64,000 nt of DNA, taken from positions 806,001 to 870,000 of the forward strand of contig CBDCNI010000001.1 in assembly GCA_965219175.1 (NCBI GenBank), written 5' to 3'. Below, one piece after another: positions 24,867 through 34,141 of this stretch (positions are counted from its first letter, which is position 1; the number at the start of each line of letters is the position of its first letter). The translations under genes were made by a program, and so were the position numbers. The stretch comes from JBBPZK01 sp965219175 (GTDB lineage Bacteria; Actinomycetota; Rubrobacteria; Rubrobacterales; Rubrobacteraceae). A model generated the notes under the pieces. It was not told where the DNA came from. It searched no databases and saw nothing but the letters and a program-made list of their open reading frames with translations.

Positions 24867-25265
24867 CTAGCTCCAGAAGACAACGTAGACGATAAAGGCG
24901 AGAGCGAGTAGTAGGCTGCCGCCCACGATGACCATGTAAGGGGCCGAGCGGGCGACGAACTCGCCTTCCCGGATCATGCGCCGGTTGCCGAAGAACTCCA
25001 CGGAACCCATGAGCAGCGTCAAACAACCCAGCGCGACCAAGGCGAGGCCGAAGGCTTCGGAGACTAGCGTCGCGCTCCCGCCCCCGGAGCTTCCGGCTGC
25101 GAGAGCACCGGCCCTCTCGACCACGAACCCGACCGAGATCAAACCTACACCCGTCCTAACCCACGCGAGCAGCGTCCGCTCGTTCGCAAGATGTTCTCGC
25201 GTCTCGGTCTGACTCGACTTACTCTCAGCGGGCTCTCCGGGTTGTTTTTTGCGCTCCTTGCTCAC
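24867..25265 (-). CDS. DUF202 membrane protein (first copy)
   Basis: 132 residues. After a hydrophilic N-terminus (MSKERKKQPGEPAESKS) comes HLANERTLLAWVRTGVGLIS, the DUF202 hallmark, then two helices (FGLALVALGCLTLLMGSVEF; PYMVIVGGSLLLALAFIVYV). GTG start at 25265 overlaps the TGA of the upstream molybdoenzyme gene (GTGA), with a ggaggt just upstream: translational coupling. Confidence 0.78.
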   Translation of the reverse strand: MSKERKKQPGEPAESKSSQTETREHLANERTLLAWVRTGVGLISVGFVVERAGALAAGSSGGGSATLVSEAFGLALVALGCLTLLMGSVEFFGNRRMIREGEFVARSAPYMVIVGGSLLLALAFIVYVVFWS

Positions 25266-26353
25266 CTCATGCTTACCTCCACCTTGTGCCAGGAGTTGTT
25301 GGCGTACCCTTTGAAGTTCCACAACTCAGCCGCCGTGGGCGGCTGCATGGACGCCGCTGAGTCGACTGCCCGGACGGAGATCACATGCCGACCCGATCCG
25401 AGGTCCAGAGTAGTCTCCCACAAACTCCACGCCCAGGGCTCGTCTTTTCCTTCCGTCAAGTCTGCCTGAGTCCAGGACTTCCCGCCGTCGGCGGATATAT
25501 CAACCCTCTCGACGCTGCGGCCTCCGCCGGCCGTCGCGTAGCCCCGGAACACGGTAGGACCGGACGGCGGCGACTCTCCGCCGGCCGGTTCGCAGATCAC
25601 TGCGTTCACCTGCATCTCGCCGAGTGGAAAGCTACTGGAAGAGTCAGCCGTCTCACCTGTGACGTTTGGCGCGAAGAGCCTGTACTCGCTGGCCTGGTAG
25701 TAGTTGTCCGACGGCTCCCGCCGCAACTCTATCCCCGACACCCACTTGACGCTGCGCGCCCCGATGTAACCTGGCACCACCACCCGTAAAGGAGCGCCGT
25801 GCTCGGGGGAAAGCGGCTCACCGTTCATCTCGTATGCCAGCATCACCTCCGGGCTCATGGCTTTCTCTATCGGGATGGAACCACCGTAATCGAACCAGCC
25901 ATCTTCCCCTTCTACCAGATCCAAGCCGGTAAAGGCTACGTGCCGGGCTTCCTCCCCAACTCCCGACGCCAGCAACACTTCCCGCAACGGCGTACCGGCC
26001 CAGCGCGCGTTGCCTACCGCCCCGGCCCTCCAGGGCGTCTCACCCGGTATATCCGTGACTTCCATCAGCTCGTCCCGCCGGTTGCCGGCGCACTGCAAGA
26101 CCGCCGTGACCTCACTTTTATCGAAACTACGCAAGTCGTCCAACGAGAGATCCAGGGGCTCTCCGACCAGTCCCGAAACCGCGAGCCGGTAGCTTTCCGG
26201 ATCCACCTCGGGTACGACGGGAGCATGGTTGCGAGAGTAGAAGAGATCCCCCGGCGTCAGGAAATCCTGCCTCAATAACCCCAGAGGCGGCTCCGAGTTG
26301 AAGGGCTCATCCTCGTGAACGATAGTAGCCGTGTGTTTGTCGAAGAGCTTCAC
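25262..26353 (-). CDS. Sulfite oxidase-family molybdenum enzyme
   Basis: 363 residues: a SUOX-fold molybdopterin domain (residues ~20-230) with the Mo-ligating Cys in AVLQCAGNRRDEL, the YRLAVSGLVGEP entry segment and GYIGARSVKWVSGIEL, then a C-terminal Mo-co dimerisation domain (VERVDISADGGKSWTQA...). No signal peptide or Tat motif is visible, so a cytosolic location is expected. Reaction: sulfite (or a related oxyanion) to sulfate, by family. Divergent LysR and downstream DUF202 genes suggest a small sulfur-oxidation unit. Confidence 0.88.
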   Translation of the reverse strand: MKLFDKHTATIVHEDEPFNSEPPLGLLRQDFLTPGDLFYSRNHAPVVPEVDPESYRLAVSGLVGEPLDLSLDDLRSFDKSEVTAVLQCAGNRRDELMEVTDIPGETPWRAGAVGNARWAGTPLREVLLASGVGEEARHVAFTGLDLVEGEDGWFDYGGSIPIEKAMSPEVMLAYEMNGEPLSPEHGAPLRVVVPGYIGARSVKWVSGIELRREPSDNYYQASEYRLFAPNVTGETADSSSSFPLGEMQVNAVICEPAGGESPPSGPTVFRGYATAGGGRSVERVDISADGGKSWTQADLTEGKDEPWAWSLWETTLDLGSGRHVISVRAVDSAASMQPPTAAELWNFKGYANNSWHKVEVSMR

Positions 26354-26481
26354 GCTCCGCCTCCCTCGCGTTATCTACTCAATAATACGTTTCCGAATGC
26401 CAACAAGAAAGTAGTCGATAGTCGGATATAAATCAAATAGCATTTCAGAATAAATGATATAAATTTTGGTAATATAACTTG

Positions 26482-27366
26482 GTGCGTTTGGATCCCGACC
26501 AGTTGATCACGTTTTCCAGGGTGGCTGAAGTGGGAAGTTTCAGTCTGGCGGCTGCTGCCATGAACCTTACTCAGCCGGCCGTGAGCAATCAGATGCGGCG
26601 GCTGTCCGTCGCGGTGGGCGAGCCTCTGTTCGTGCGTCGGAGGACGGGGATGGATCTAACACCGGCGGGGGAAGAGTTGCTGCCGCACGCCCGCGCCGTG
26701 GTTAGGGCGTGTGAAGGGGCGCAGGAGTTGGCGGCTGGGTTGCGAGGACTAGAGACCGGTTCCGTGCGGGTCGCGGCCAGCACGACCATCGCATCCTATC
26801 TGCTGCCCGGTGTACTGGCGCGTTACAGAAGGGCTCACGCCGGGCTGGGTGTGGAGCAGTTCGTTGGCAATACCGCCGAGGTGTTGGAGCGACTCGGAAG
26901 TGGTGGGGCCGACGTAGCGCTGGTGGAAGGGCCGGTGGATCGTCTGCCGTTAGGCATAGAGCGGGAGGTCGTCCGTCACGACGAAGTCTGCCTCATTACC
27001 TTGCCGGATCACCCACTGGCCGGTGAACGCTGCGAGCCAAAAGCACTCGACGGACTAGCGGTGGTCTGGCGCGAGCCCGGTAGCGGCACCCGCGAAGTCA
27101 CCGAACGTGCCCTCGAGGGCCTCCGCCTCGTCAGCGTACTGGAGTTGGTGGGCAGCGAGGCGGTCAAGGAAGCCGTCGCTGAGGGCCTCGGCGCCGCTTT
27201 CCTCTCACGGCTCGTAGTCGAGAGGGAAGTCCGCGCCGGTTTCCTGGCCGCGACCACCATAAACACGCCCGGCCTGACCCGCCCACTCTCCCTGCTGCGT
27301 CCTCCGAGGGAGTTGATGTCTCGTGCGGCACGCGCCTTCCTCGAAGTCTTCGCAGAGATAACCTAG
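26482..27366 (+). CDS. LysR-family transcriptional regulator
   Basis: 294 residues from the GTG at 26482 (a TTG at 26479 directly precedes it). N-terminal winged HTH: ITFSRVAEVGSFSLAAAAMN, LTQPAVSNQMRRL. C-terminal substrate-binding domain with GSVRVAASTTIASYLLP, of the CysB/CysL-like group. Divergent from the sulfite-oxidase gene over a 128-base AT-rich gap, so it probably controls that operon in response to a sulfur compound (inference). Confidence 0.87.
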   Translation: MRLDPDQLITFSRVAEVGSFSLAAAAMNLTQPAVSNQMRRLSVAVGEPLFVRRRTGMDLTPAGEELLPHARAVVRACEGAQELAAGLRGLETGSVRVAASTTIASYLLPGVLARYRRAHAGLGVEQFVGNTAEVLERLGSGGADVALVEGPVDRLPLGIEREVVRHDEVCLITLPDHPLAGERCEPKALDGLAVVWREPGSGTREVTERALEGLRLVSVLELVGSEAVKEAVAEGLGAAFLSRLVVEREVRAGFLAATTINTPGLTRPLSLLRPPRELMSRAARAFLEVFAEIT

Positions 27367-27436
27367 GCCGTGACGGGATGTAAACGCGACCGGGATCGTT
27401 GCCTTCTTCGAGCTTTGCTGTTAAATTCTTCTGCAG

Positions 27437-28328
27437 TTGATCCCCATGACCACTCCCTCTCATAAATCAGAGCATGATCCGGGCGCCGCGCTCTCGACAA
27501 AGGCTCGCGGCACACTGCGATTCGTCGTCTCGCGGCCGATAGTGTTGTTGTCTTCCATGGCCTTCATCATACTTCTCCTGGGGGACGTTTCGGCCTCCGC
27601 CCGAACTGCGTCTTCCGGCATCTGGCATCCTGCGCCCGGCACCAGTTGGCAGTGGCAGCTCTCGGGAAACCGGATAAACACCTCTTTCAACGTTGACGCC
27701 TACGACATAGACGGGTTCGAAAGCAACGCGCGCACCGTGAGGACTCTGCACGCCAAGGGCAGCAAGGCCGTCTGCTACGTGGACGTGGGCAGTTGGGAGA
27801 GCTGGAGGCCGGACGCGAACAAGTTTCCGAAGTGGGTGATCGGCGACAAGTACGGAGGCTGGAAAGGTGAACGGTGGCTGGACATCCGCCGGATAAAAGT
27901 CCTCGCCCCGATAATGCGTGCCCGGCTGGATATGTGCAAACGAAAGGGTTTCGATGCCGTGGAACCGGACAACGTCGAGGGTTACACCAACAAAACAGGC
28001 TTCAGGCTGACGTACAAAGATCAACTCCGGTACAACAAATGGCTCGCCAGAGAAGCCCACGCCCGCAGCCTCTCCATCGGCCTGAAAAACGACCCGGATC
28101 AGGTGAGAGCCCTCTTACCCTACTACGATTGGGCATTGACCGAGGACTGCTTCGCGCAAGGATGGTGCCCGCAGATGCGGCCTTTTGTAAGGCAAGAAGG
28201 CGGTACTCGCCGCCGAGTACACCGATACCGGCATGACGCGCCGGAAATTCTGCGCCAGGGCCGACAGTCTAAAGTTCGACGCTATTCTTAAAAAGCGCGA
28301 CCTGGGCGTCTGGCGACGCAGCTGTTAA
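27437..28328 (+). pseudogene. GH114-type glycosidase gene with late frameshift
   Basis: Secreted TIM-barrel protein resembling endo-alpha-1,4-polygalactosaminidases (GH114): an N-terminal membrane/signal segment (LLSSMAFIILLLGDVSASA), then WHPAPGTSWQWQLSG, KAVCYVDVGSWESWRPD and DAVEPDNVEGY. The open frame continues to 28291 with unrelated residues, but after an extra base near 28193 the normal family ending (AVLAAEYTDTGMTRRKFC ... LGVWRRSC) is found in another frame, stopping at 28328. Start TTG 27437 or ATG 27446. Either a recent frameshift or a read error; only about the last 45 residues are affected. Confidence 0.7.
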
Positions 28329-28357
28329 GAGACCGCCCAGCTTACCAAAGCTCTGTC

Positions 28358-29155
28358 CTATCTCCTGGTGGGAACTCCGTGTACGACTTCCCGGATAGAG
28401 GAAGAGATGCGCGCCGGATCATCCGCCTGCCAGATGTTTCGTCCATAGACTATTCCCTTTGCTCCGGCGTCCATCGCTTCGCGGGTCATCTGTATTAGCT
28501 CGTCTTCCGAGTCGCCTTTCGGTCCTCCTAAAGTCAGGACCGGTACTCCGCAGCCTTCTATTACCGGCTTCATCGTCTCCGGGTCTCCCGTGTACTCGGT
28601 CTTTATGGCATCCGCTCCCAGCTCGGCGGCCATCCTGCACCCGAAGGCGAGCATGTCCGGGTCGCGCCGGTCGGTTATCCTGGAGCCCCACAACACTGTC
28701 TCGACGATCAGGGGCAGCCCGAGACGGTGGGCCTCTCCGGCGGCGTTTGCGATAGCCCTCGCATTGTCGGCGAACATCTGGCCGGTTTCGACCCCGAGGA
28801 TCAGGAACATCACTATTCCACCGGCTCCGAGGGTTGCCGCGTCGGTCGGTGAGCACAGAACGCGGTGTTGTTCGCCGAGGTCCTTGACGCGTTCGTCGTT
28901 GAGGATGATGTCCGCCCGCAACAGTGGAATTGGCGCTCCCCGGAAGGCGAACAGGTGGGAGGTACGGTTCAGGGTGCCGGGGGAGATCAAGACGCCGTCA
29001 GGCTCACAGGAGGAGACTATCCTCTCGACTATCTGTAGGGGAGTACCCGACTCCGGTGGTACCTTCGTGGTCAGGCCGTGGTCGAAGGCGGCGACAAACG
29101 AGCGACCGCTCTCTTTGTCGAACAACCTTCCCAACCTCATCTCCGCTCCGCTCAA
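28358..29155 (-). CDS. FbaB/LsrF-type class I aldolase
   Basis: 265 residues, DhnA/FbaB/LsrF family (beta/alpha)8 barrel. The Schiff-base Lys is in ADAIKTEYTGDPE, phosphate binding in LTLGGPKGDSEDEL and GIVYGRNIWQ. Cleaves or transfers a C2/C3 unit of a ketose phosphate. Could complete the pathway of the FGGY/GpsA-like/PfkB locus 5 kb away, but linkage is only by function. TTG start at 29155 has a gaggagag upstream; ATG 29140 is the alternative. Confidence 0.82.
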   Translation of the reverse strand: MSGAEMRLGRLFDKESGRSFVAAFDHGLTTKVPPESGTPLQIVERIVSSCEPDGVLISPGTLNRTSHLFAFRGAPIPLLRADIILNDERVKDLGEQHRVLCSPTDAATLGAGGIVMFLILGVETGQMFADNARAIANAAGEAHRLGLPLIVETVLWGSRITDRRDPDMLAFGCRMAAELGADAIKTEYTGDPETMKPVIEGCGVPVLTLGGPKGDSEDELIQMTREAMDAGAKGIVYGRNIWQADDPARISSSIREVVHGVPTRR

Positions 29156-29531
29156 AGCTCTCTCCTCTCATCCACAGTAACAAACACCAGCATTCTCGCA
29201 GATAGTAGGAATCGGCGCGGCGTGACTTTCCAGATGCTCCGGCGGGGGCGACGAACAGTAAATAATTCTTAATCCGGGGCTTGCCAAATCCTAACAAAGG
29301 CTTGCACGGCGACAAAATTCTCCCGACAGAATGATTTGTGGAATCAATGGTTTTGACTGGAAGATGTGGCTACGAGCCGAAATAGCGTGGCTCTCCATAT
29401 TTGGAGGCTCGGAGTGCGGAGAACGCCGTAGTGCAAGAGCCGGCTCGCTCCGAATTTCTTTCGCGAGTCGAGGTGGTATCTCCGGTCGCCGGTGGAGTTT
29501 CGAAAACAGTAGTAGCTAGAGGGGAGATGCG
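29156..29531. other. Intergenic region upstream of terpene cyclase-like gene
   Basis: 376 bases between divergent genes. The central part is AT-richer (around 29255-29340). No convincing -35/-10 pair, RNA fold or conserved small ORF was identified. It likely carries promoters for both directions. Confidence 0.4.
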
Positions 29532-31208
29532 ATGAGCGAACGGATGGACCTTCTCGCGCACGGTGTGGAAAAAGCGGTGAATCGGGCTTTCTCTCTACTC
29601 GAAGACCATCGAAGACCCGACTCCTCGTGGGTCGGGGAGATGTCGTCTTCAGCCCTGGCTACGGCGATCTCCTGTCTCGCGCTCCGCTTGCATACGGGGT
29701 CTGATCCCGGCTCCGGGATTGATGCCGGTCTCGCCTGGTTGGCTACAGACCAGCACGAGGACGGCGGCTGGGGCGACGGCGTTATAGACCCGAGTAACAT
29801 GAACGCCACGAGCCTGACTGCCGCGGCGCTCCAGTACTGCGCCCCCGAAACCTACCGGCGCGAGATAGATCTCTCCCTGCGGTGGGTCGAGACGGCCGGT
29901 GGTTTCGAGGCGATAAACGACCCGCGCCGGGTTAGCTTGAGCGGCCCGTGCCGCTCGCTCTTCGCCCTGGTCGGTTTCGTGGATTGGGGCGAGGTGCGAA
30001 AGCTGCCGACCGAGATGATCCTGCTGCCCCGAAAGGTTCGCCGCACGGTCTCGACCACTTTTCCGGCCTTCCTGAGCCTCTCCATGATGCACGAGCGTTT
30101 CTCCCCCGTCGGAGCCTTGAGGCGTCCCTTCCGGCGGCGGGCCGTGAGAGAGGCGCTCGCCTGGCTCCGCGAGGCACAGGGTCCGAACGGCTCCTACGAA
30201 GAGTCGGCGTTTTTGACCTCCCTGATCGTGGTCGCCCTTACGACCGCCAAAGTCGGGGCGGACGACGTTATAGGGAAAGCCCTGCCGTTTATACGGGAGA
30301 GCCAGCGGCAAGATGGTTCCTGGCCCATAGACCGGGACCTGGAGAACTTCGACTCGACCCAGGCCGTCTTCGTCCACCGCGAGGCCGGGCGAACCGTCTC
30401 ACACAAGGAGCGTTTGCGGGAATGGTTTTTGGACGGTCAATTTCGGGAGTCTTTTTTCCCGACCTCCGCCCCGGCGGGCGGTTGGGCGTGGGCGCTGCCC
30501 GCCGGGTGGCCGGATGTGGACGACACGTCCTACACGCTGCGGGCTCTGCGGCTGTTGGATGTCCCGCCGGACCACGAGGCTGTGCGGCTCGGGGTCGACT
30601 GGCTCTACGAGATGCAGAACCCGGACGGTTCTTGGCCGACTTTCGTGCGGGGTTCGAAGATGCCCTTCGACCATGACTGCCCGTACATTACCGCCCACGT
30701 TCTCTCGGCCCTGGCCCTCATGGGTCCCGAGGTGCGTGGGGGCGAGCCAGTCCGGAAGGCGCTCTCCTACTACAGGAAGAACCAGAACCGGGACGGAAGC
30801 TTCGACTCGCTGTGGTTCAGGATGCATACCAGCGGAACGGCGGCGGTAGTCGAAGCCCTGGCGGACCTGGACCTCGCGGAAGACCCGATGGCAGAGCGGG
30901 CGGTGCGGTGGCTGGTGGAGCACCGGAACGAGGACGGAGGCTGGGGCGATGGTCACGGCGCTGCCTCTACCGCCGAGGAGACAGCCTGGGCCGCCGCCGC
31001 CCTCATGCGCCTGGAAGCAGGAGTCTACGACGAGGAGATAGAGGGTGGCGTCCGGTGGCTGGTGGAGCATCAGCGGGAGGACGGGGGCTGGGACCCGGAT
31101 GTGATCGGGCTGTACTACGCCTCTCTCTCGTACTCCAACACGTTCTACGCCCTGAGCTATCCGCTCATAGCTTTAGCCCGCTACGGTAAGGGAGGATCGC
31201 CATCGTGA
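29532..31208 (+). CDS. Squalene-hopene-cyclase-clan protein (class II terpene cyclase-like)
   Basis: 558 residues, alpha/alpha-barrel repeats. Seven QW-type repeats are visible (around residues 74-80, 216-222, 258-264, 362-368, 418-424, 465-471, 514-520; e.g. QRQDGSW, QNPDGSWPTF). The class II acid motif DVDDT lies at 328-332, matching the DxDDT of squalene-hopene cyclase. The C-terminus (GLYYASLSYSNTFYALSYPL) recalls the SHC end. Shorter than SHC (~630). Expected to cyclise a polyprenyl chain by protonation at the membrane; substrate unknown. Its stop overlaps the UbiA start (GTGA). Paralog at 44482-46179. Confidence 0.82.
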   Translation: MSERMDLLAHGVEKAVNRAFSLLEDHRRPDSSWVGEMSSSALATAISCLALRLHTGSDPGSGIDAGLAWLATDQHEDGGWGDGVIDPSNMNATSLTAAALQYCAPETYRREIDLSLRWVETAGGFEAINDPRRVSLSGPCRSLFALVGFVDWGEVRKLPTEMILLPRKVRRTVSTTFPAFLSLSMMHERFSPVGALRRPFRRRAVREALAWLREAQGPNGSYEESAFLTSLIVVALTTAKVGADDVIGKALPFIRESQRQDGSWPIDRDLENFDSTQAVFVHREAGRTVSHKERLREWFLDGQFRESFFPTSAPAGGWAWALPAGWPDVDDTSYTLRALRLLDVPPDHEAVRLGVDWLYEMQNPDGSWPTFVRGSKMPFDHDCPYITAHVLSALALMGPEVRGGEPVRKALSYYRKNQNRDGSFDSLWFRMHTSGTAAVVEALADLDLAEDPMAERAVRWLVEHRNEDGGWGDGHGAASTAEETAWAAAALMRLEAGVYDEEIEGGVRWLVEHQREDGGWDPDVIGLYYASLSYSNTFYALSYPLIALARYGKGGSPS

Positions 31209-32224
31209 AGTTGAAGACGAAGATCGTGGCGCACATAGAGATGATGCGACCCTACACGCTCTTTTACTCGGGCATGCTCGGCTTCGCCTCGGCGCTCTTT
31301 ATCTCGGAAGGCTCGGCGCCGACCTGGCGGCTCGCGCTCGCTTTCCTGGTCCCGACGCTGGGATGGCTGGCCGGCCTGTACGCCGGCGACTACTACGACC
31401 GCGACCTCGACGCCATCAGCAAACCGCACCGACCGGTACCCTCGGGGAGAGTGAGCCCGCGGGAGGCGTTCGGTTTCATGGTCGGCTACATAACCTTCGG
31501 GTACGCGCTGGCGCTGATACTGAGTCCCTGGGCGCTGGTCGTGGCGGTGTTGACGACGGTCTTCGGCATCGCGTACTCGAAGACCTTCAAACGACACGCC
31601 CTGCTGGGGAACCTCGACAGGGGCCTTCTCGCGTGTTTTACCGTGACGTTCGCGGCGGCTGCGACGCATAGTTTGAAAGTCGGTGGGCTATTCCTGGTCT
31701 TGTGCGGCATATTCTTCTTCCACGACAGTTCGTCCAATTTGATCGGGGCGATCCGGGACCTCGAAGGCGACCGGGAGGCGGGATACGGGACGGTGCCGGT
31801 AGTGTATGGCATCAAGCGTTCCATCCAGATCTCCGGTTTTCTCTCGCTCTCCTGGATGGTCTTCGCGGTGCCGATGTTCTTCCACTACCACGACCGGTGG
31901 CTGGCTGTCGGGTTGTTCGTCGCATCCCTCGTGCTGACCGCGGTGATCTACAGTGTGCTCTTCGGTTACGGGGAGAACATGACACGCAAGCAGGCTCTGG
32001 CGGCGCACAAAGTAATGGTCATCGAACGACTCATCCTCGCCGCTGCCGTGGCGGCGATCTACGGCTCCGCCCTCATGGTGCTGCTCCCGCTGCTCTTCGC
32101 GGCGACCGCCACCCAAGTCGCCCAGATAGTGTTACGCAACCGCTACGAGTTCGCCCCTTCGGACGCCTACGAAGAAGATCCCCGCGGACAGAAAGACCAC
32201 TGTGGGTCCGGCAGCGCGTCGTAA
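31205..32224 (+). CDS. UbiA-family prenyltransferase
   Basis: 339 residues, eight to nine helices. First Asp motif GDYYDRDLD (residues 61-69; Asn of NDxxDxxxD replaced by Gly), second motif IRDLEGDREAGYGT (183-196), which resembles DGGGP synthases (DxEGDxxxGxxT) more than quinone enzymes. Transfers a polyprenyl group onto an acceptor in the membrane: candidates are glycerol phosphate, a lipid headgroup or a carotenoid (lycopene elongases share this family). Overlap with the terpene cyclase gene suggests both act on the same isoprenoid. Confidence 0.85.
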   Translation: MKLKTKIVAHIEMMRPYTLFYSGMLGFASALFISEGSAPTWRLALAFLVPTLGWLAGLYAGDYYDRDLDAISKPHRPVPSGRVSPREAFGFMVGYITFGYALALILSPWALVVAVLTTVFGIAYSKTFKRHALLGNLDRGLLACFTVTFAAAATHSLKVGGLFLVLCGIFFFHDSSSNLIGAIRDLEGDREAGYGTVPVVYGIKRSIQISGFLSLSWMVFAVPMFFHYHDRWLAVGLFVASLVLTAVIYSVLFGYGENMTRKQALAAHKVMVIERLILAAAVAAIYGSALMVLLPLLFAATATQVAQIVLRNRYEFAPSDAYEEDPRGQKDHCGSGSAS

Positions 32225-32272
32225 GACATCGCCTGCCGCCCCCGCGCGGCTTTCCCTTTCCGGAACCCTGAT

Positions 32273-33526
32273 ATGAAAATCTGCCTAGTATCTCCCTACT
32301 CCTGGTCCTTTCCCGGCGGCGTGATGGAGCACATAGACTCGCTCGCCGGACACCTGGAGGGGCGAGGACACGAAGTGAAGGTCATCGCGCCGAACGACCC
32401 TTTGGATCTCCGCACCCGGATGCTGCACCCGAAGCTCGGGAGACACGGGCAGCTCCCGAGTCGCGTCATACCCGCCGGGAGATCCATCCCGTTGCCCTCC
32501 AACGGTTCCCTGGCGAACGTCGCCTTTTCCCCTTCGGTCTTCCGTTACGCGCGCCGGGCGTTCCAAGAGCATCGCCCCGACGTGGTCCACGTCCACGAAC
32601 CCCTGATCCCCTTGGCCTCCTGGGCCGCCATGAAGGCCGCCGGGAGCATGGGTATACCACTCGTGGGTACCTTCCACGCCAACTACCCAGAAGGGTGCGC
32701 ACACTACAAAATCTTCCAGCCGCTTTTGGCCTCTTATCTGCGGTCCTTCGCGGCGAAGATAGCAGTCTCGCCGACGGCTGCGGCGACGGTAGCGCAATAC
32801 TTTCCAGGCGAGTACAGGATCATCCCGAACGGCCTCGACGTGGGCCGGTTCGGACCGACGGACGCGCCCCGAAAACCCGACCGGATACTCTTCGTCGGAC
32901 GCCCGGATGCCCGCAAGGGTCTGCCGGTCCTCATCGCGGCCCTGGACCGGGTGCTGGAAGAGGTGCCGGCTGCCCGGCTGATCGTCGTCGGCAGCCGCAA
33001 AGAGTACGTGAGGCTTCCAAAGAGACTTCTATCCAGCGTAGAGATCCTGGGACCGGTGGACGAGGGAGGGCTCGTCGAGTGCATGCGCTCCTCCACCCTG
33101 CTGTGCGCGCCATCCACCGGCGGCGAGTCTTTCGGGATGGTCCTCGTGGAGGCTATGGCCGCCGGCCTGCCGGTGGTAGCCAGCGACATACCAGGCTACG
33201 AATCGGTCGTCTCTTCCGGGACGAACGGGGTTCTCGTACCGCCCGGAGACCCGGCTTCCCTTGCCTCCGCCCTCATTGTTCTCTTACGCGATCCAATCCG
33301 CCGCGAAGAGCTATCGCTCGCCGGTCTGGGCGCAGCCGCGCGCTACGACTGGTCGCGGGTCGCCGTCGAGCTGGAAGATATCTACCTTAGCCTCTCGCGA
33401 CGTGACGGCTCCGGAAAGACCGGGGAGGATAGCTTACACCCCGAGAAAGGGCGAGCGATCAGGAGCACGATGGAGAGCCCGGAAGCTCGAAACCTTATCC
33501 GGCCGGCTCGAACGTGGCCGCTATGA
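32273..33526 (+). CDS. GT4 glycosyltransferase, PimA-like
   Basis: 417 residues, GT-B fold. N-terminal SPYSWSFPGGVMEHIDSLAG matches phosphatidylinositol mannosyltransferase PimA (glycine-rich loop after VSPYS). The C-terminal nucleotide-sugar site shows GRPDARKGLPVLIAAL and E-x7-E in GGESFGMVLVEAMAAGLP. Predicted to add the first mannose (or other hexose) to a membrane inositol lipid on the cytosolic side. The tail overlaps the convergent hypothetical gene by about 30 bases. The sugar and lipid acceptor are inferred. Confidence 0.83.
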   Translation: MKICLVSPYSWSFPGGVMEHIDSLAGHLEGRGHEVKVIAPNDPLDLRTRMLHPKLGRHGQLPSRVIPAGRSIPLPSNGSLANVAFSPSVFRYARRAFQEHRPDVVHVHEPLIPLASWAAMKAAGSMGIPLVGTFHANYPEGCAHYKIFQPLLASYLRSFAAKIAVSPTAAATVAQYFPGEYRIIPNGLDVGRFGPTDAPRKPDRILFVGRPDARKGLPVLIAALDRVLEEVPAARLIVVGSRKEYVRLPKRLLSSVEILGPVDEGGLVECMRSSTLLCAPSTGGESFGMVLVEAMAAGLPVVASDIPGYESVVSSGTNGVLVPPGDPASLASALIVLLRDPIRREELSLAGLGAAARYDWSRVAVELEDIYLSLSRRDGSGKTGEDSLHPEKGRAIRSTMESPEARNLIRPARTWPL

Positions 33527-34043
33527 TCGGGGGTAGCGGTGGGAACGGGAGGTGGTTCAGGCCGCCCGCGAGCGTCCCCACGACGCAGGAAGCTCCGGGG
33601 CCGTCCGGGACTTCCATTTCGATTGAGACTGCAGCGATCTTGGCGTCCTCGTTCCATCTGACGAAACCTTCTCCGAAAGAGCCGCTGAGGGTCTCCCGGT
33701 AGTGGAGCCCCTTGCCCGCGACCATCCACCAGCGACCGCCGACGACGGAGCATTCCGTGCCGGGCTTGAAGAAGATGGGGGTGTAGTAGACCCAGCCGAT
33801 CAGGACGACCGGAATTCTACCTCGCTCCAGGCCCACGAAAGTCGCCCCGTATCGGGTTGTCCGGCTGAAAGGCGTCCCGATGCCCGGAAAAACCTCGCGT
33901 CCGTGGAATTTGCGGGCGCGCGCCACAAGCGTGGATGACTCGCCTTGGGACGAGTTTCTCTGGAGCAGCCGTGACAGCAAGGTCGTGATCACGAGCAGCC
34001 AGATCAAACCGAAGCACACGCTTTTCCCAGAGAACACCCTCAT
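33495..34043 (-). CDS. Membrane-anchored hypothetical protein
   Basis: 182 residues: a single N-terminal helix (SVCFGLIWLLVITTLLSRLL), then a beta-rich domain with many Gly/Val/Trp residues, probably outside the cell. No family recognised. Converges on the PimA-like gene and diverges from plsY. Confidence 0.5.
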   Translation of the reverse strand: MRVFSGKSVCFGLIWLLVITTLLSRLLQRNSSQGESSTLVARARKFHGREVFPGIGTPFSRTTRYGATFVGLERGRIPVVLIGWVYYTPIFFKPGTECSVVGGRWWMVAGKGLHYRETLSGSFGEGFVRWNEDAKIAAVSIEMEVPDGPGASCVVGTLAGGLNHLPFPPLPPIIAATFEPAG

Positions 34044-34141
34044 ATTGCGCGCGTATCCGTCGCGGGACGCCGGGCTTCCGGTGTTGGTAGGATGAGGGGC
34101 GTCCGTGCGGGATCGCTACTTTTAGGAGGGAGACGTAGACG

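Noticed and set aside
24464..24883. 139-residue minus-strand frame over the DUF202 gene
   Set aside because: Shadow frame; the DUF202 signature is in the other frame.
18055..29155. Treating the 28358 aldolase as part of the sugar operon
   Set aside because: Five kilobases and several unrelated genes intervene; only a functional hint remains.
31181..31669. Minus-strand frame opposite the UbiA gene
   Set aside because: Highly charged antisense shadow with no motif.
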